Part shown: positions 1 through 6,433 of the stretch, piece after piece | Position numbering within the stretch: position 1 is the first letter of the stretch | How the letters are laid out: every line of letters begins with the position of its first letter | DNA from: a bacterium | GTDB taxonomy: Bacteria; Patescibacteriota; Saccharimonadia; Saccharimonadales; HK-STAS-PATE-42 | Direction: 5' to 3' | Assembly (NCBI GenBank): GCA_029781075.1 | Contig: JAKOXJ010000089.1 | Span: 1 to 11,758, forward strand | DNA length: 11,758 nucleotides | Made by a program: the position numbers and the translations under genes | Notes under the pieces: model-generated | The model's input: only the letters and a program-made list of their open reading frames with translations | What the model was told of the DNA's origin: nothing | Database searches by the model: none

Positions 1-358
1 TCTCTTGGTTTCTGCGTGCCTCATTTTCTTTGTGATAGAAAAAGTCAAAACCAAATTCTCCGATAGCTACGACTTCTGGTTCCCTTACCAACTCTTCCAT
101 CTCTTGCCAGGTTTGCGAAGAAAGATTTTCTTCTAGTTTGTCAGAGGTTGCCTCATGCGGGTGAATACCGATTGCGGCGTATGCACCATCTTTTTTATGT
201 CTTTTGGCAAAAGCTACTGCTAGTTTAGAACTTTCTAAATCAGTCCCTACGCAGATGAATTTAGTGACCCCATTTTCTTTGCCTTCTATAATAGCCTTTT
301 CGGCTTTCGGGTATTCTTTATCATGTATGTGGCAGTGTGTATCAATTAGATAAATCAT
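1..358 (-). CDS. TatD-family metal-dependent hydrolase, N-terminal part (cut by window edge)
   Basis: TatD proteins are TIM-barrel metal-dependent phosphoesterases/DNases. The first 119 residues are visible, beginning at ATG 356-358; the rest lies beyond the left edge. The metal-binding DTHCH motif is at residues 6-10 (H8 and H10), a GIHPHEA segment with H66 and H68 follows at 64-70, and the family's metal-bridging glutamate sits in IGEFGFD at about 99-105 (E101), close to the usual IGEIGLD. These motifs are in the order expected for TatD. No good Shine-Dalgarno precedes the ATG; a TATAAT at 368-373 on this strand would put transcription start only a few bases upstream, so the mRNA may be nearly leaderless. 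The gene is divergent from the exported protein starting at 453. The family call is firm; exact substrate (DNA, RNA or other) is not shown by the sequence. Confidence 0.9.
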   Translation of the reverse strand, partial: MIYLIDTHCHIHDKEYPKAEKAIIEGKENGVTKFICVGTDLESSKLAVAFAKRHKKDGAYAAIGIHPHEATSDKLEENLSSQTWQEMEELVREPEVVAIGEFGFDFFYHKENEARRNQE

Positions 359-367
359 AGATTGTTA

Positions 368-373
368 ATTATA
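368..373 (-). promoter_or_regulatory. Putative -10 box for the TatD gene
   Basis: The minus strand reads a perfect TATAAT here, ending 9 bases before the TatD start codon. Transcription would then start at about 361 and leave a leader of only a few bases. No convincing -35 is seen, and unlike the other promoters in the window it lacks the TGn extension, so the call is tentative. Confidence 0.35.
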
Positions 374-395
374 TACCTAAGATAGTGGTAGTCTT

Positions 396-404
396 TGTTA
401 TAAT
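396..404 (+). promoter_or_regulatory. Extended -10 promoter of the exported propeller-like gene
   Basis: The sequence TGTTATAAT is an extended -10 element (TGn plus a perfect TATAAT). It predicts a transcription start near 411 and a leader of roughly 40 bases to the ATG at 453. No good -35 hexamer is found at 16-18 bp spacing, which is common for extended -10 promoters. The same nine bases occur upstream of tRNA-His. Confidence 0.55.
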
Positions 405-452
405 TATGCTCAAGTTATAGTTATTTAAATAAAAAGGATGGATGGTGGGAAC

Positions 453-1757
453 ATGCCAGACTCTCTTGATATAGTCGCTGAGTCTCATAAGTTAAATGAT
501 GAGATGATAAATGGGGCTCCAGAAAAGGCGCCAAATCATCGGGAAAGTGCCAAACGATTAGTTCTTATATTTTTGGGTATATTCGTCGTAGCAGTTCTTC
601 TTTCGTTATTCTATGTAGCCTTGTTTAAACCAGAATCAACAAAGCCTACTCCTACTCCGCAATCCAAGCCCTCTACTACTTATATAAAAATTGAGGGAGA
701 TGCTGCTCTATCAACCTTAAAGTATGGTGTAGACTATACAGTGGCGACTTCAGGCAAAAATTATTTAGTTAGCATTAAAAAAAGTCCAAAACGAGTGATA
801 TATGATGGCAAAGAAGTCTACCGTGGAGACGACCTTGCCGATACTACTTTGAGTTCGGATGGAAACAAGTGGGCAGTTGAGACGGTTAGAACTGATGTTA
901 GATCCAAAAGGGATGAGAATACTAAGATCCTGCAGAATACCAATGTAAAGGTAAGTACTTTTATAATAAATGGTCAAAAATGGGGAGAAAAGGACAATTC
1001 AAAACTTCTTAAAGTTACCAATGATGGTGCTCCAGTCATATTAACTGACACCGGCAAGCAGACTCCGAGCCAGTATGGTGATTCGTTAAGCGAGCAAGTA
1101 ATATACTTTGGTTCAAGCGAAAAGTTTAAGACAAGCTATGGCGTGGCCGATTTTAGCATGAGCGGAGATGGCTCTAACTGGTTTGCAACTACAAATAGTC
1201 CCAACACTAAGGATATCGTCGATTTCTTTGTAAATAATACAAGGAAAGAATCTCTCGATACTCGGATTCTAAAAAGAATAAGTATTGATAATGAAGGTAA
1301 TTATTTGCTGGCATTCTGTCAGCAAGCCCCTGATGGCATAGGAGATGGAATACTGGGCAAAGACTGCCAGATAAGTGTTAATAGTAAGACGAGAACTACA
1401 ATTTCTGGTACGGTTTATTTGGCTGATACCCTGGGCTCTACAGAAACCTATGCTGGAGTTGATAAAGAACTCAAACAAGGCTTCGTAAAAAACATCAGAA
1501 GTGATCTAGCTCTAGAGCATAGAAAAGATATGGAAGAAGACCCAAACACTTATCTAGGGGTCTATTTAAATAACACTGGTGATAAATATGCAGTTACAAC
1601 AGCTAGGAATGTGGCTGGAAAGAGAAAGGTCAATCTAACTATTAACGGTAAATTGATCGATAACACTATTAATTCAGGAAGTCTATATGGATTTGGTGCA
1701 GGAGATGACTCCGCTACATTATTTATTTATCAGTTGCCAACTACTTCAGCTAGCTAG
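453..1757 (+). CDS. Membrane-anchored exported protein, probable beta-propeller domain
   Basis: Unrecognised as a named family. The 434-aa protein has a charged cytoplasmic N-terminus, one transmembrane helix at about residues 36-57, a Pro/Thr-rich linker (59-75) typical of wall-spanning spacers, then a large extracytoplasmic domain. That domain repeats a weak pattern, Ser-x-Asp/Asn-Gly followed by an aromatic/hydrophobic strand and then a strand ending in a short turn such as INGQ, VNNT or INGK (about 133-175, 236-264, 276-290, 372-402). This resembles WD40/PD40-like propeller blades, so a propeller is inferred. C289 and C305 could form a disulfide. An in-frame ATG at 438 would add five residues, but it directly abuts AAAAAGG with no spacer. 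ATG 453 follows a GGTGGGA stretch like that upstream of the glycosyltransferase, so 453 is preferred though not proven. Two tandem TAG stops end the gene, 7 bp from the convergent TPR gene. Confidence 0.8.
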   Translation: MPDSLDIVAESHKLNDEMINGAPEKAPNHRESAKRLVLIFLGIFVVAVLLSLFYVALFKPESTKPTPTPQSKPSTTYIKIEGDAALSTLKYGVDYTVATSGKNYLVSIKKSPKRVIYDGKEVYRGDDLADTTLSSDGNKWAVETVRTDVRSKRDENTKILQNTNVKVSTFIINGQKWGEKDNSKLLKVTNDGAPVILTDTGKQTPSQYGDSLSEQVIYFGSSEKFKTSYGVADFSMSGDGSNWFATTNSPNTKDIVDFFVNNTRKESLDTRILKRISIDNEGNYLLAFCQQAPDGIGDGILGKDCQISVNSKTRTTISGTVYLADTLGSTETYAGVDKELKQGFVKNIRSDLALEHRKDMEEDPNTYLGVYLNNTGDKYAVTTARNVAGKRKVNLTINGKLIDNTINSGSLYGFGAGDDSATLFIYQLPTTSAS

Positions 1758-1764
1758 TAGAAAA

Positions 1765-2388
1765 CTATGATGCTCGTGTGGAGATTTGCTTGAGCTTTTT
1801 GGCTTCTTCTTCGACTTCTTCGGCGAGCTCTGGGGCTCCAATTTGTTTGTAGGCATGAGCTAGCTGCACGGATGCTGGACCGCCGGGCTTTAGTTTGTGT
1901 GCTTTTTCTAGCTCTTTGATTGCGGCCTTTGGTTCATCCATCTTCTCTAGTGTTTTAGCTAGAATTATTCTTCGCCCAGGATTATCCGGATCTTTATCAA
2001 TAGACTGTTCAAAGGCTCGAGCAGCTTTTTCGTATTGGCCATCATTAAAATATATTAGACCAAGGTTATGGAGGCTGCTCGCATTTTGGTTAATTCCACT
2101 GCTAATCTCAAAACACTCAATCGCCTCTTTTTTCATCCCCTGTTGGGCGTAGATTATGCCTAGCTTGTTGTATGCTCCATAGTTCTTACCGTCTAATTTA
2201 AGGAGTGCTAGTAGTGATCTCTCGGCTCGGCTTTTGTCATTTTTGACTAGGTTCTGATGGGCATCTTGCCAGAGTCTTCTTAACTGACCCTGCATAAGGT
2301 TGCTATTGTAGTTCTCAACGACATGCTGTCTAGCTAGTAGCCAAAGGCTGAGTCCAAAGATAACTATGTAGGTAAGAAGTTCGTTCAC
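1765..2388 (-). CDS. Membrane-anchored TPR-repeat protein
   Basis: The 207-aa protein has an N-terminal hydrophobic helix (about residues 4-19), then about four to five tetratricopeptide repeats between residues 36 and 200. Diagnostic positions are visible in the unit with LHNLGLIYFNDGQYEKAARA (about 106-125) followed by FEQSIDKDPDNP, and in KLGIIYAQQGMKKEAIECFE before it. TPR arrays are protein-interaction scaffolds; a short helix plus TPRs suggests assembly or quality-control work at the membrane, but no partner is identifiable. The start codon is GTG at 2386-2388, preceded by a weak AGAAG element. The gene lies 81 bp downstream of tRNA-His on the same strand, separated by a hairpin, so it may be read through from the tRNA promoter; no separate promoter is clear. 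It ends in TAG, seven bases from the convergent gene. Confidence 0.88.
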   Translation of the reverse strand: MNELLTYIVIFGLSLWLLARQHVVENYNSNLMQGQLRRLWQDAHQNLVKNDKSRAERSLLALLKLDGKNYGAYNKLGIIYAQQGMKKEAIECFEISSGINQNASSLHNLGLIYFNDGQYEKAARAFEQSIDKDPDNPGRRIILAKTLEKMDEPKAAIKELEKAHKLKPGGPASVQLAHAYKQIGAPELAEEVEEEAKKLKQISTRAS

Positions 2389-2428
2389 GGTTCTTCTAAA
2401 AGTTTATTTATGCTTAAGTTTAGTGCAA

Positions 2429-2452
2429 ATTGAGCTGTTTGTACAGCTCAAT
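2429..2452 (-). terminator. Terminator-like hairpin after tRNA-His
   Basis: A perfect 9-bp inverted repeat (ATTGAGCTG / CAGCTCAAT) with a 6-base loop lies between the 3' end of tRNA-His and the TPR gene. On the minus strand the stem is followed only by TTGCACT rather than a long T run, so it is a weak intrinsic terminator at best. It may cause partial read-through into the TPR gene or serve as a 3' processing signal. Confidence 0.4.
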
Positions 2453-2469
2453 CGATAATTTCTCTAATC

Positions 2470-2547
2470 TGGGGCGAGCTATGGGGATCGAACCCACGAC
2501 CTCCGGAACCACAACCCGGCGCTCTAACCAACTGAGCTAAGCTCGCC
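2470..2547 (-). tRNA. tRNA-His (anticodon GTG)
   Basis: A full cloverleaf can be folded on the minus strand. The anticodon arm has loop TTGTGGT, giving GTG at 34-36. The T arm has loop TTCGATC and the D stem is GCTC/GAGC. The 5' base (2547) is an extra G preceding the seven-base acceptor strand GCGAGCT and opposite C73. This encoded G-1:C73 pair is the hallmark identity element of tRNA-His. CCA is encoded at 2472-2470 region, directly after C73, so the listed span includes it. No intron is seen. An extended -10 promoter lies 12 bp upstream. Confidence 0.96.
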
Positions 2548-2559
2548 ATTCATCCATCT

Positions 2560-2568
2560 ATTATAACA
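2560..2568 (-). promoter_or_regulatory. Extended -10 promoter of tRNA-His
   Basis: The minus strand reads TGTTATAAT, ending 12 bases before the tRNA 5' end, so the precursor would carry a leader of about five bases. A weak TTAAAA at 2583-2588 sits at 17-bp spacing as a possible -35. The bases just after (TATAATAGAT) are the same as in the tRNA-Pro promoter. Confidence 0.7.
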
Positions 2569-2628
2569 GAGCTGGATTGTAATTTTAACGCTTGTGCTTG
2601 TCAATAAATTATTTTAGGAGTAATCTAT

Positions 2629-2637
2629 TGTTATATT
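2629..2637 (+). promoter_or_regulatory. Extended -10 promoter of the small membrane protein
   Basis: TGTTATATT is an extended -10 with one mismatch to TATAAT. It predicts a start near 2644 and a leader of only about 14 bases to the ATG at 2658, in keeping with the absence of a Shine-Dalgarno there. A TTGTCA at 2598-2603 is too far upstream to be its -35. Confidence 0.45.
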
Positions 2638-2657
2638 TAATAAAAAATCATTAATAA

Positions 2658-2990
2658 ATGTCAGAAAGCACCCTAGGGACAGTATTTGATTCAACTCTTA
2701 TTGCAGTGGGCATTGTGGCATGTGTTCCAGCCGCAGTGATCATGGTAGCTGGAATTAGTGTTGGGACAGCAGAAATTATTCAGCATGCTGCACAATACGG
2801 TGATACAACTTTGAATCTAGCTGTACCTGGAAGAGGTAGACCCTGCTCGGCCTACCCAAGAGTAGTTAAAGAGTTGGGCCGGGATTTGGAAGCAGCCCAA
2901 GAAGTAGTTAATCAAACTAGGACAACTGATTCTGTTTGTTATATGGGTAGGACGGCTAAGGGGGCAATTTGGTATACAACAGGCCTCTAG
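2658..2990 (+). CDS. Small single-pass membrane protein of unknown function
   Basis: Not recognised. The 110-aa product has a short polar N-terminus, one strongly hydrophobic segment at about residues 12-36, and a soluble C-terminal part with two cysteines (C63 and C94) that could form a disulfide outside the membrane; a third cysteine, C22, is in the helix. The soluble part includes a basic/proline turn (PGRGRPCSAYPR) and a helix-like stretch KELGRDLEAAQEVV. Residue pattern and an upstream extended -10 element argue for a real gene, but it has no Shine-Dalgarno and occupies the gap between tRNA-His and the transketolase operon. Its TAG stop shares the palindrome CTAG with the convergent tktC stop. 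A spurious reading frame cannot be excluded. Confidence 0.6.
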   Translation: MSESTLGTVFDSTLIAVGIVACVPAAVIMVAGISVGTAEIIQHAAQYGDTTLNLAVPGRGRPCSAYPRVVKELGRDLEAAQEVVNQTRTTDSVCYMGRTAKGAIWYTTGL

Positions 2991-3940
2991 CTAGTTTTTT
3001 GGATTAGTTGCTGAGCTTTTTTTACTATATTGGTACTGGTTATTCCGTAATGCATGAATAGTTCTTCTGGTGTCCCACTCTGTCCAAACTCGTCTTCCAC
3101 ACCTATTCTTACGACTGGGATTGGGTAACTTTCTGAGATTACTTCAGTTACCGCAGACCCAAAGCCACCACTTATTTGATGGTCTTCTACAGTTATAAAT
3201 CGTTTGGTCTTTGTTGCTGATTGAATTATAAGTTCCCTATCCAAGGGTTTTATAGTTGGGAAGTGTAGTACTTCCGCATCAATGCCATGCTCTTTTAGTA
3301 TGTGACCAGCTTGTAGAGCATGCCAGGTAGCTGTACCAGTAGAAAGAATAGTAATTTGGTGTCCATCTTTTAACTTAATTCCTTCTCCAATTACAAACTT
3401 AGTATTGGGATGAGTAAAGACAGGGACTTCTTGCCGGGACAGTCTTAGGTAGCTTGGGGACTTTGTCTTTGCAATTGCTAGCGTGATCTTCTCTGCTTCG
3501 ACAGAATCAGCCGGAGCAAATACTTGCATGTTGGGTAGTACTCTCATTAAAGCGATGTCTTCAAGCATTTGATGTGTTGCCCCATCTGGGCCTACGCCAA
3601 GACCGGCGTGTGAGCCAACTATTTTGACGTTCTGATTATTTAGGCAGATTGTTGTTCTGATTTGCTCCCAGCAACGTCCAGGACAGAAGGCTGCATAACT
3701 GCTGGCAAAAGGTACTTTATCCATCTTAGCCATACCGCTAGCTACTGTTACTAGATTCTGTTCTGCAACTCCGACTTCTATAAACCTCTCCGGGAATTCG
3801 TCTCTAAATTTGCCCATTCCTGTACTCTCTGCGAGGTCGGCACACAAACCAATAACTTGCTTGTCATCCTGGGCTGCTTTTAGGAGACCTCTTCCATAAC
3901 CTGCTTTAATTGGCTCTTTTCTGATATCGGGTTCAATCAT
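2987..3940 (-). CDS. Transketolase, C-terminal subunit (split enzyme)
   Basis: This is the pyrimidine-binding plus C-terminal half of transketolase, the thiamine-diphosphate enzyme that moves two-carbon units between ketose and aldose phosphates in the non-oxidative pentose phosphate pathway. Of 317 residues, the first part carries GVAEQN (57-62) with E60, the glutamate that activates the cofactor. It also has GVGPDGATHQ (about 116-124), the conserved LPNMQVFAPAD stretch, and YLRLSRQ. The last third is the transketolase C domain, with VEDHQISGGFGSAV and a DEFGQSGTPEEL segment. It is about half the length of a single-chain transketolase and must pair with the N-terminal subunit, whose gene it overlaps by 8 bases (ATGATTGA), consistent with coupled translation. 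A good AAAGGAAAGG ribosome-binding site precedes ATG 3938-3940. Split forms are known in archaea and several bacterial groups. Confidence 0.95.
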   Translation of the reverse strand: MIEPDIRKEPIKAGYGRGLLKAAQDDKQVIGLCADLAESTGMGKFRDEFPERFIEVGVAEQNLVTVASGMAKMDKVPFASSYAAFCPGRCWEQIRTTICLNNQNVKIVGSHAGLGVGPDGATHQMLEDIALMRVLPNMQVFAPADSVEAEKITLAIAKTKSPSYLRLSRQEVPVFTHPNTKFVIGEGIKLKDGHQITILSTGTATWHALQAGHILKEHGIDAEVLHFPTIKPLDRELIIQSATKTKRFITVEDHQISGGFGSAVTEVISESYPIPVVRIGVEDEFGQSGTPEELFMHYGITSTNIVKKAQQLIQKTS

Positions 3941-4781
3941 AAATAACCTTTCCTTTTAGTGATCTCAGCTCGTGCAGGGCCTCAAGAGTATGTTTGTGGT
4001 CTGGAGCTCCACTGTGCCAGTGGAAGTCTCCTTCCATAAAGTGGACACCTTTGCCAGGTATAGTATGGGCAATAATTACTGATGGTTTTTCAGAGACTGC
4101 CCTAGCCATCGCACAGGCGTCTACAATTGCTTCTATGTTGTGACCGTCAACTTCTTGAACATGCCAACCGAATGACTCCCATTTATCCCTTAAATCTTCT
4201 AGCGGCATAACTTTTTCTGTTGGACCGTCTATTTGGATGTTGTTTCTATCGATAATTGCAGTTAGATTATTTAGCTGATACTTAGAAGCAAATAGTGCCG
4301 CCTCCCAAATATTACCTTCATCAAGTTCGCCATCACTCATAGTTAAGTAAATATGCCTATTATTACTGCTATCTAGTTTTAGGGCTAGGGCCATGCCAGC
4401 TCCTTGCGAAAGGCCAGATCCGAGCGGCCCGGAGGTGTTTTCTAGGCCGGGGAGAGTGGTCCTTTCGGGATGTCCTTGTAATCTTGATCCATATTCTCTG
4501 AGAGTGAGCAGTTCCTTTTTTGGGAAGTAGCCGGCGTGGGCCATAGTGGCATACTGAACTGGTGCGCAGTGACCATTGCTCATAAAGAAGATGTCTCTTT
4601 CTGGCCAGTCTGGGTCTTTTGGATCGTATCTTAGGACTCTAAAATATAGAGCGGTCATTATGTCAGCCATACCTAATGGTCCTGCGGCATGTCCAGATCC
4701 AGCTTTTTCTAGCATTAATATAATGCTTTCTCTTATCTTCTCAGCCTGATCTTCTAGCTCCCTTATGGTCTTATCTTTCAC
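3933..4781 (-). CDS. Transketolase, N-terminal subunit (split enzyme)
   Basis: This is the diphosphate-binding half of transketolase, 282 residues. Visible motifs in order are SGH (29-31), SNGH (68-71), GHPE (103-106), GPLGSG (118-123), and the thiamine-diphosphate/metal motif beginning SDGELDEG at 149-156 and ending near N180-N181. Near the C-terminus, IPGKGV followed by HWHSGAP carries the usual late histidines. The start is GTG 4779-4781: an in-frame TAA lies two codons upstream, so it cannot start earlier, and a GAGTGGG element about 8 bases upstream may act as ribosome-binding site. It ends in TGA within the start of tktC. It lies 48 bp downstream of the glycosyltransferase gene, and a separate extended -10 promoter sits in that gap, so transketolase can probably be expressed independently. 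Confidence 0.95.
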   Translation of the reverse strand: MKDKTIRELEDQAEKIRESIILMLEKAGSGHAAGPLGMADIMTALYFRVLRYDPKDPDWPERDIFFMSNGHCAPVQYATMAHAGYFPKKELLTLREYGSRLQGHPERTTLPGLENTSGPLGSGLSQGAGMALALKLDSSNNRHIYLTMSDGELDEGNIWEAALFASKYQLNNLTAIIDRNNIQIDGPTEKVMPLEDLRDKWESFGWHVQEVDGHNIEAIVDACAMARAVSEKPSVIIAHTIPGKGVHFMEGDFHWHSGAPDHKHTLEALHELRSLKGKVIYD

Positions 4782-4810
4782 TGCTTACCCACTCTTTTGG
4801 CTTATGCTTA

Positions 4811-4819
4811 ATTATAGCA
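4811..4819 (-). promoter_or_regulatory. Internal extended -10 promoter upstream of split transketolase
   Basis: The minus strand reads TGCTATAAT in the 48-bp gap between the glycosyltransferase stop and the tktN start. A transcript would begin near 4804, leaving a leader of about 23 bases. No -35 is recognisable; that region would lie inside the end of the glycosyltransferase gene. Confidence 0.55.
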
Positions 4820-4829
4820 AAAATATCTA

Positions 4830-6356
4830 TCATCTGGCTTTAATATTGTTCTGCATCTTTTGCCAAGCTTCTATCTTGAGCATCTCTTCCTTATCCAGCC
4901 AGCAAATGTTTCGACCTTTCCAGTCTACTTTCCCAAATTCATATTTGTACATTGAGATTAGGTTTAGGTAAACCTCGACTCCGATCATTATTGGCAGGTT
5001 AAATATAGCTAGGAACCAACCACTTGGATTTACTCTTGTCACTAGCATCAGATGGGATAGCCACCAAAAGAGAGTTCCTATTACCCCGAGGACTACACTG
5101 AGTGTGTATTGATGGGTTGAGATTGCCTCAATTAGTCCAAGGGCTGGAGCGACCAGGGCTGCTAAAATGAGCAAAATTGTATAACAGACTACGGCTGGAT
5201 TGCGTCCCATATGGGGATAGTAGCTCCTAACGGCAGAATCCCATAGGCTAGAGAGCCTTTTTCTGGTAATCACTCCATCATCTGCATTCGCGAAGGCGTA
5301 GAAGTAAGAGTCGGTTGCATAAAGTTTAGTTGCAATGTTTTTCTCTGGATTAACTACGTCTGATATCTCTGTAAATGTCTTGATATCTTCCAATGCTTTT
5401 TTTTCGATCATCCAGAGACTACTAGAAACCGGAGGACGTCTCAGTAGGTTTCTAAAAGTTGTTTGCCAGAGTAGCCTAAGAGGCTGAAGAAGTTGTGGCC
5501 AGAAATCTAGATGTAAGAACATTGGTTGCATTGAGACCATCTTGTAGGTATAGAACTTGGCAAACTGAATCATCCTGCTAATTGTCCTGGGTGATATTTT
5601 TGTATCGACGCCTAAAAAGAGTATGTAGTCTCCGCTTGCTTCTTTGGCTAGTCTTTCATAGGCCCAGTTCTGCCCAAGCCAGCCAAGTGGTGGCTCTTGA
5701 CCAGATATGAACCTGACCCCATGGTTTGCATAAAAGCTCATTAGGCTTCCCGTACCATCAGTACTGCAGTCATCTAGAACGAGCACCTCCATCTTTCCAT
5801 AATCAGAACTTAATACTGCGTTAAGACAGTCTGCCAGTGCTTTATCCTCGTTCCTGGCGGCAATTGCAACAGTAATGGTCGGCTGTTGAGCTTTTGTAAG
5901 TTTTGGGGTCTTATAGAGCCTTGATCTTGAAATCGTCCGAATGACGTTAATCAACGCTGTAACTGAGGCTACAAAGCTTATCCCGATGACGGAGTCCATT
6001 AGAAGGCTAAAGTTAAGAGCCTGTGTAAGTTGTATTTCTAACGAAAATATCAAACATATACCTAAGATTAGTAGTGCAGCGTTTAGCCAGATCGACGCTA
6101 CCATATTTTTGTAATCAGTTCTCTCTGATCCATAGCGCAAGAAGTTAAAGCTCAGGAAAATAATGAGAGTAGCCATTATGTAGATACTGATATCGAAACC
6201 AAATCTATACATCCAGTATATTGAAATTAGATTTAGCACGGCTAGAGCTCTAACCACCATCCTCGTGATTAGATGAGGTTTAAATGTACAGACTATAGAT
6301 GCTAGTAAACTGCACAATGCAGAGGTGGCTATAGCGTATATTAGGTAGATATTCAT
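4830..6356 (-). CDS. Polytopic GT2-family glycosyltransferase (CruC/CrtQ/HpnB-like)
   Basis: A 508-aa membrane glycosyltransferase. About five hydrophobic segments fill residues 5-140, then a GT-A fold GT2 domain runs from about 160 to 375, and about three more transmembrane segments follow to about 475. GT2 features are TVAIAARNE (162-170), the nucleotide-binding DDCSTD (195-200), and GWLGQNWAYERLA (225-237), which resembles the GWxGKxWA stretch of carotenoid/hopanoid-type glycosyltransferases such as CruC, CrtQ and HpnB. A basic VITRKRLSSLW element (362-372) lies at the acceptor end. The usual DxD reads GVD (249-251): the first Asp is replaced by Gly. Substrate is unknown; a lipid or polyprenoid acceptor is plausible from the topology and similarity. 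The ATG follows a GGTGGGA ribosome-binding-like site by five bases. It is first in a likely operon with split transketolase. Confidence 0.88.
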   Translation of the reverse strand: MNIYLIYAIATSALCSLLASIVCTFKPHLITRMVVRALAVLNLISIYWMYRFGFDISIYIMATLIIFLSFNFLRYGSERTDYKNMVASIWLNAALLILGICLIFSLEIQLTQALNFSLLMDSVIGISFVASVTALINVIRTISRSRLYKTPKLTKAQQPTITVAIAARNEDKALADCLNAVLSSDYGKMEVLVLDDCSTDGTGSLMSFYANHGVRFISGQEPPLGWLGQNWAYERLAKEASGDYILFLGVDTKISPRTISRMIQFAKFYTYKMVSMQPMFLHLDFWPQLLQPLRLLWQTTFRNLLRRPPVSSSLWMIEKKALEDIKTFTEISDVVNPEKNIATKLYATDSYFYAFANADDGVITRKRLSSLWDSAVRSYYPHMGRNPAVVCYTILLILAALVAPALGLIEAISTHQYTLSVVLGVIGTLFWWLSHLMLVTRVNPSGWFLAIFNLPIMIGVEVYLNLISMYKYEFGKVDWKGRNICWLDKEEMLKIEAWQKMQNNIKAR

Positions 6357-6395
6357 TTTTTTCCCACCGTTTAAAATATTTCTCTATATATTGCT

Positions 6396-6401
6396 TATGA
6401 T
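6396..6401 (+). promoter_or_regulatory. Possible -10 box for rmuC
   Basis: TATGAT matches the -10 consensus at five of six positions. It predicts transcription from about 6408, giving a leader of about 26 bases to ATG 6434. There is no TGn extension; TTAAAA at 6371-6376 is a poor -35 with 19-bp spacing. Tentative. Confidence 0.3.
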
Positions 6402-6433
6402 TTTAGCAGAATCTAGTGTTAAACTTAAGTTAT

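Noticed and set aside
765..2152. Antisense open frames of 69-85 codons opposite the propeller-like and TPR genes
   Set aside because: They lie fully within genes with recognisable protein features on the other strand, and have no promoter or ribosome-binding signal of their own.
2598..2603. TTGTCA as a -35 for the small membrane protein gene
   Set aside because: At 17-bp spacing the -10 would be TAATCT, a poor match; the better -10 (2632-2637) is too far away.
3933..3940. Frameshift that split one transketolase gene
   Set aside because: Each half has its own start, tktC has a strong ribosome-binding site, and the split is at the domain boundary known from natural two-subunit transketolases.
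3933..4832. Alternative genetic code with UGA as glycine, as in some CPR phyla
   Set aside because: TGA terminates tktN and the glycosyltransferase at sensible C-termini, and no in-frame TGA interrupts any gene.
4765..4971. Plus-strand 68-codon frame over the glycosyltransferase/tktN junction
   Set aside because: It is antisense to the C-terminal glycosyltransferase codons and tktN start; no supporting signals.
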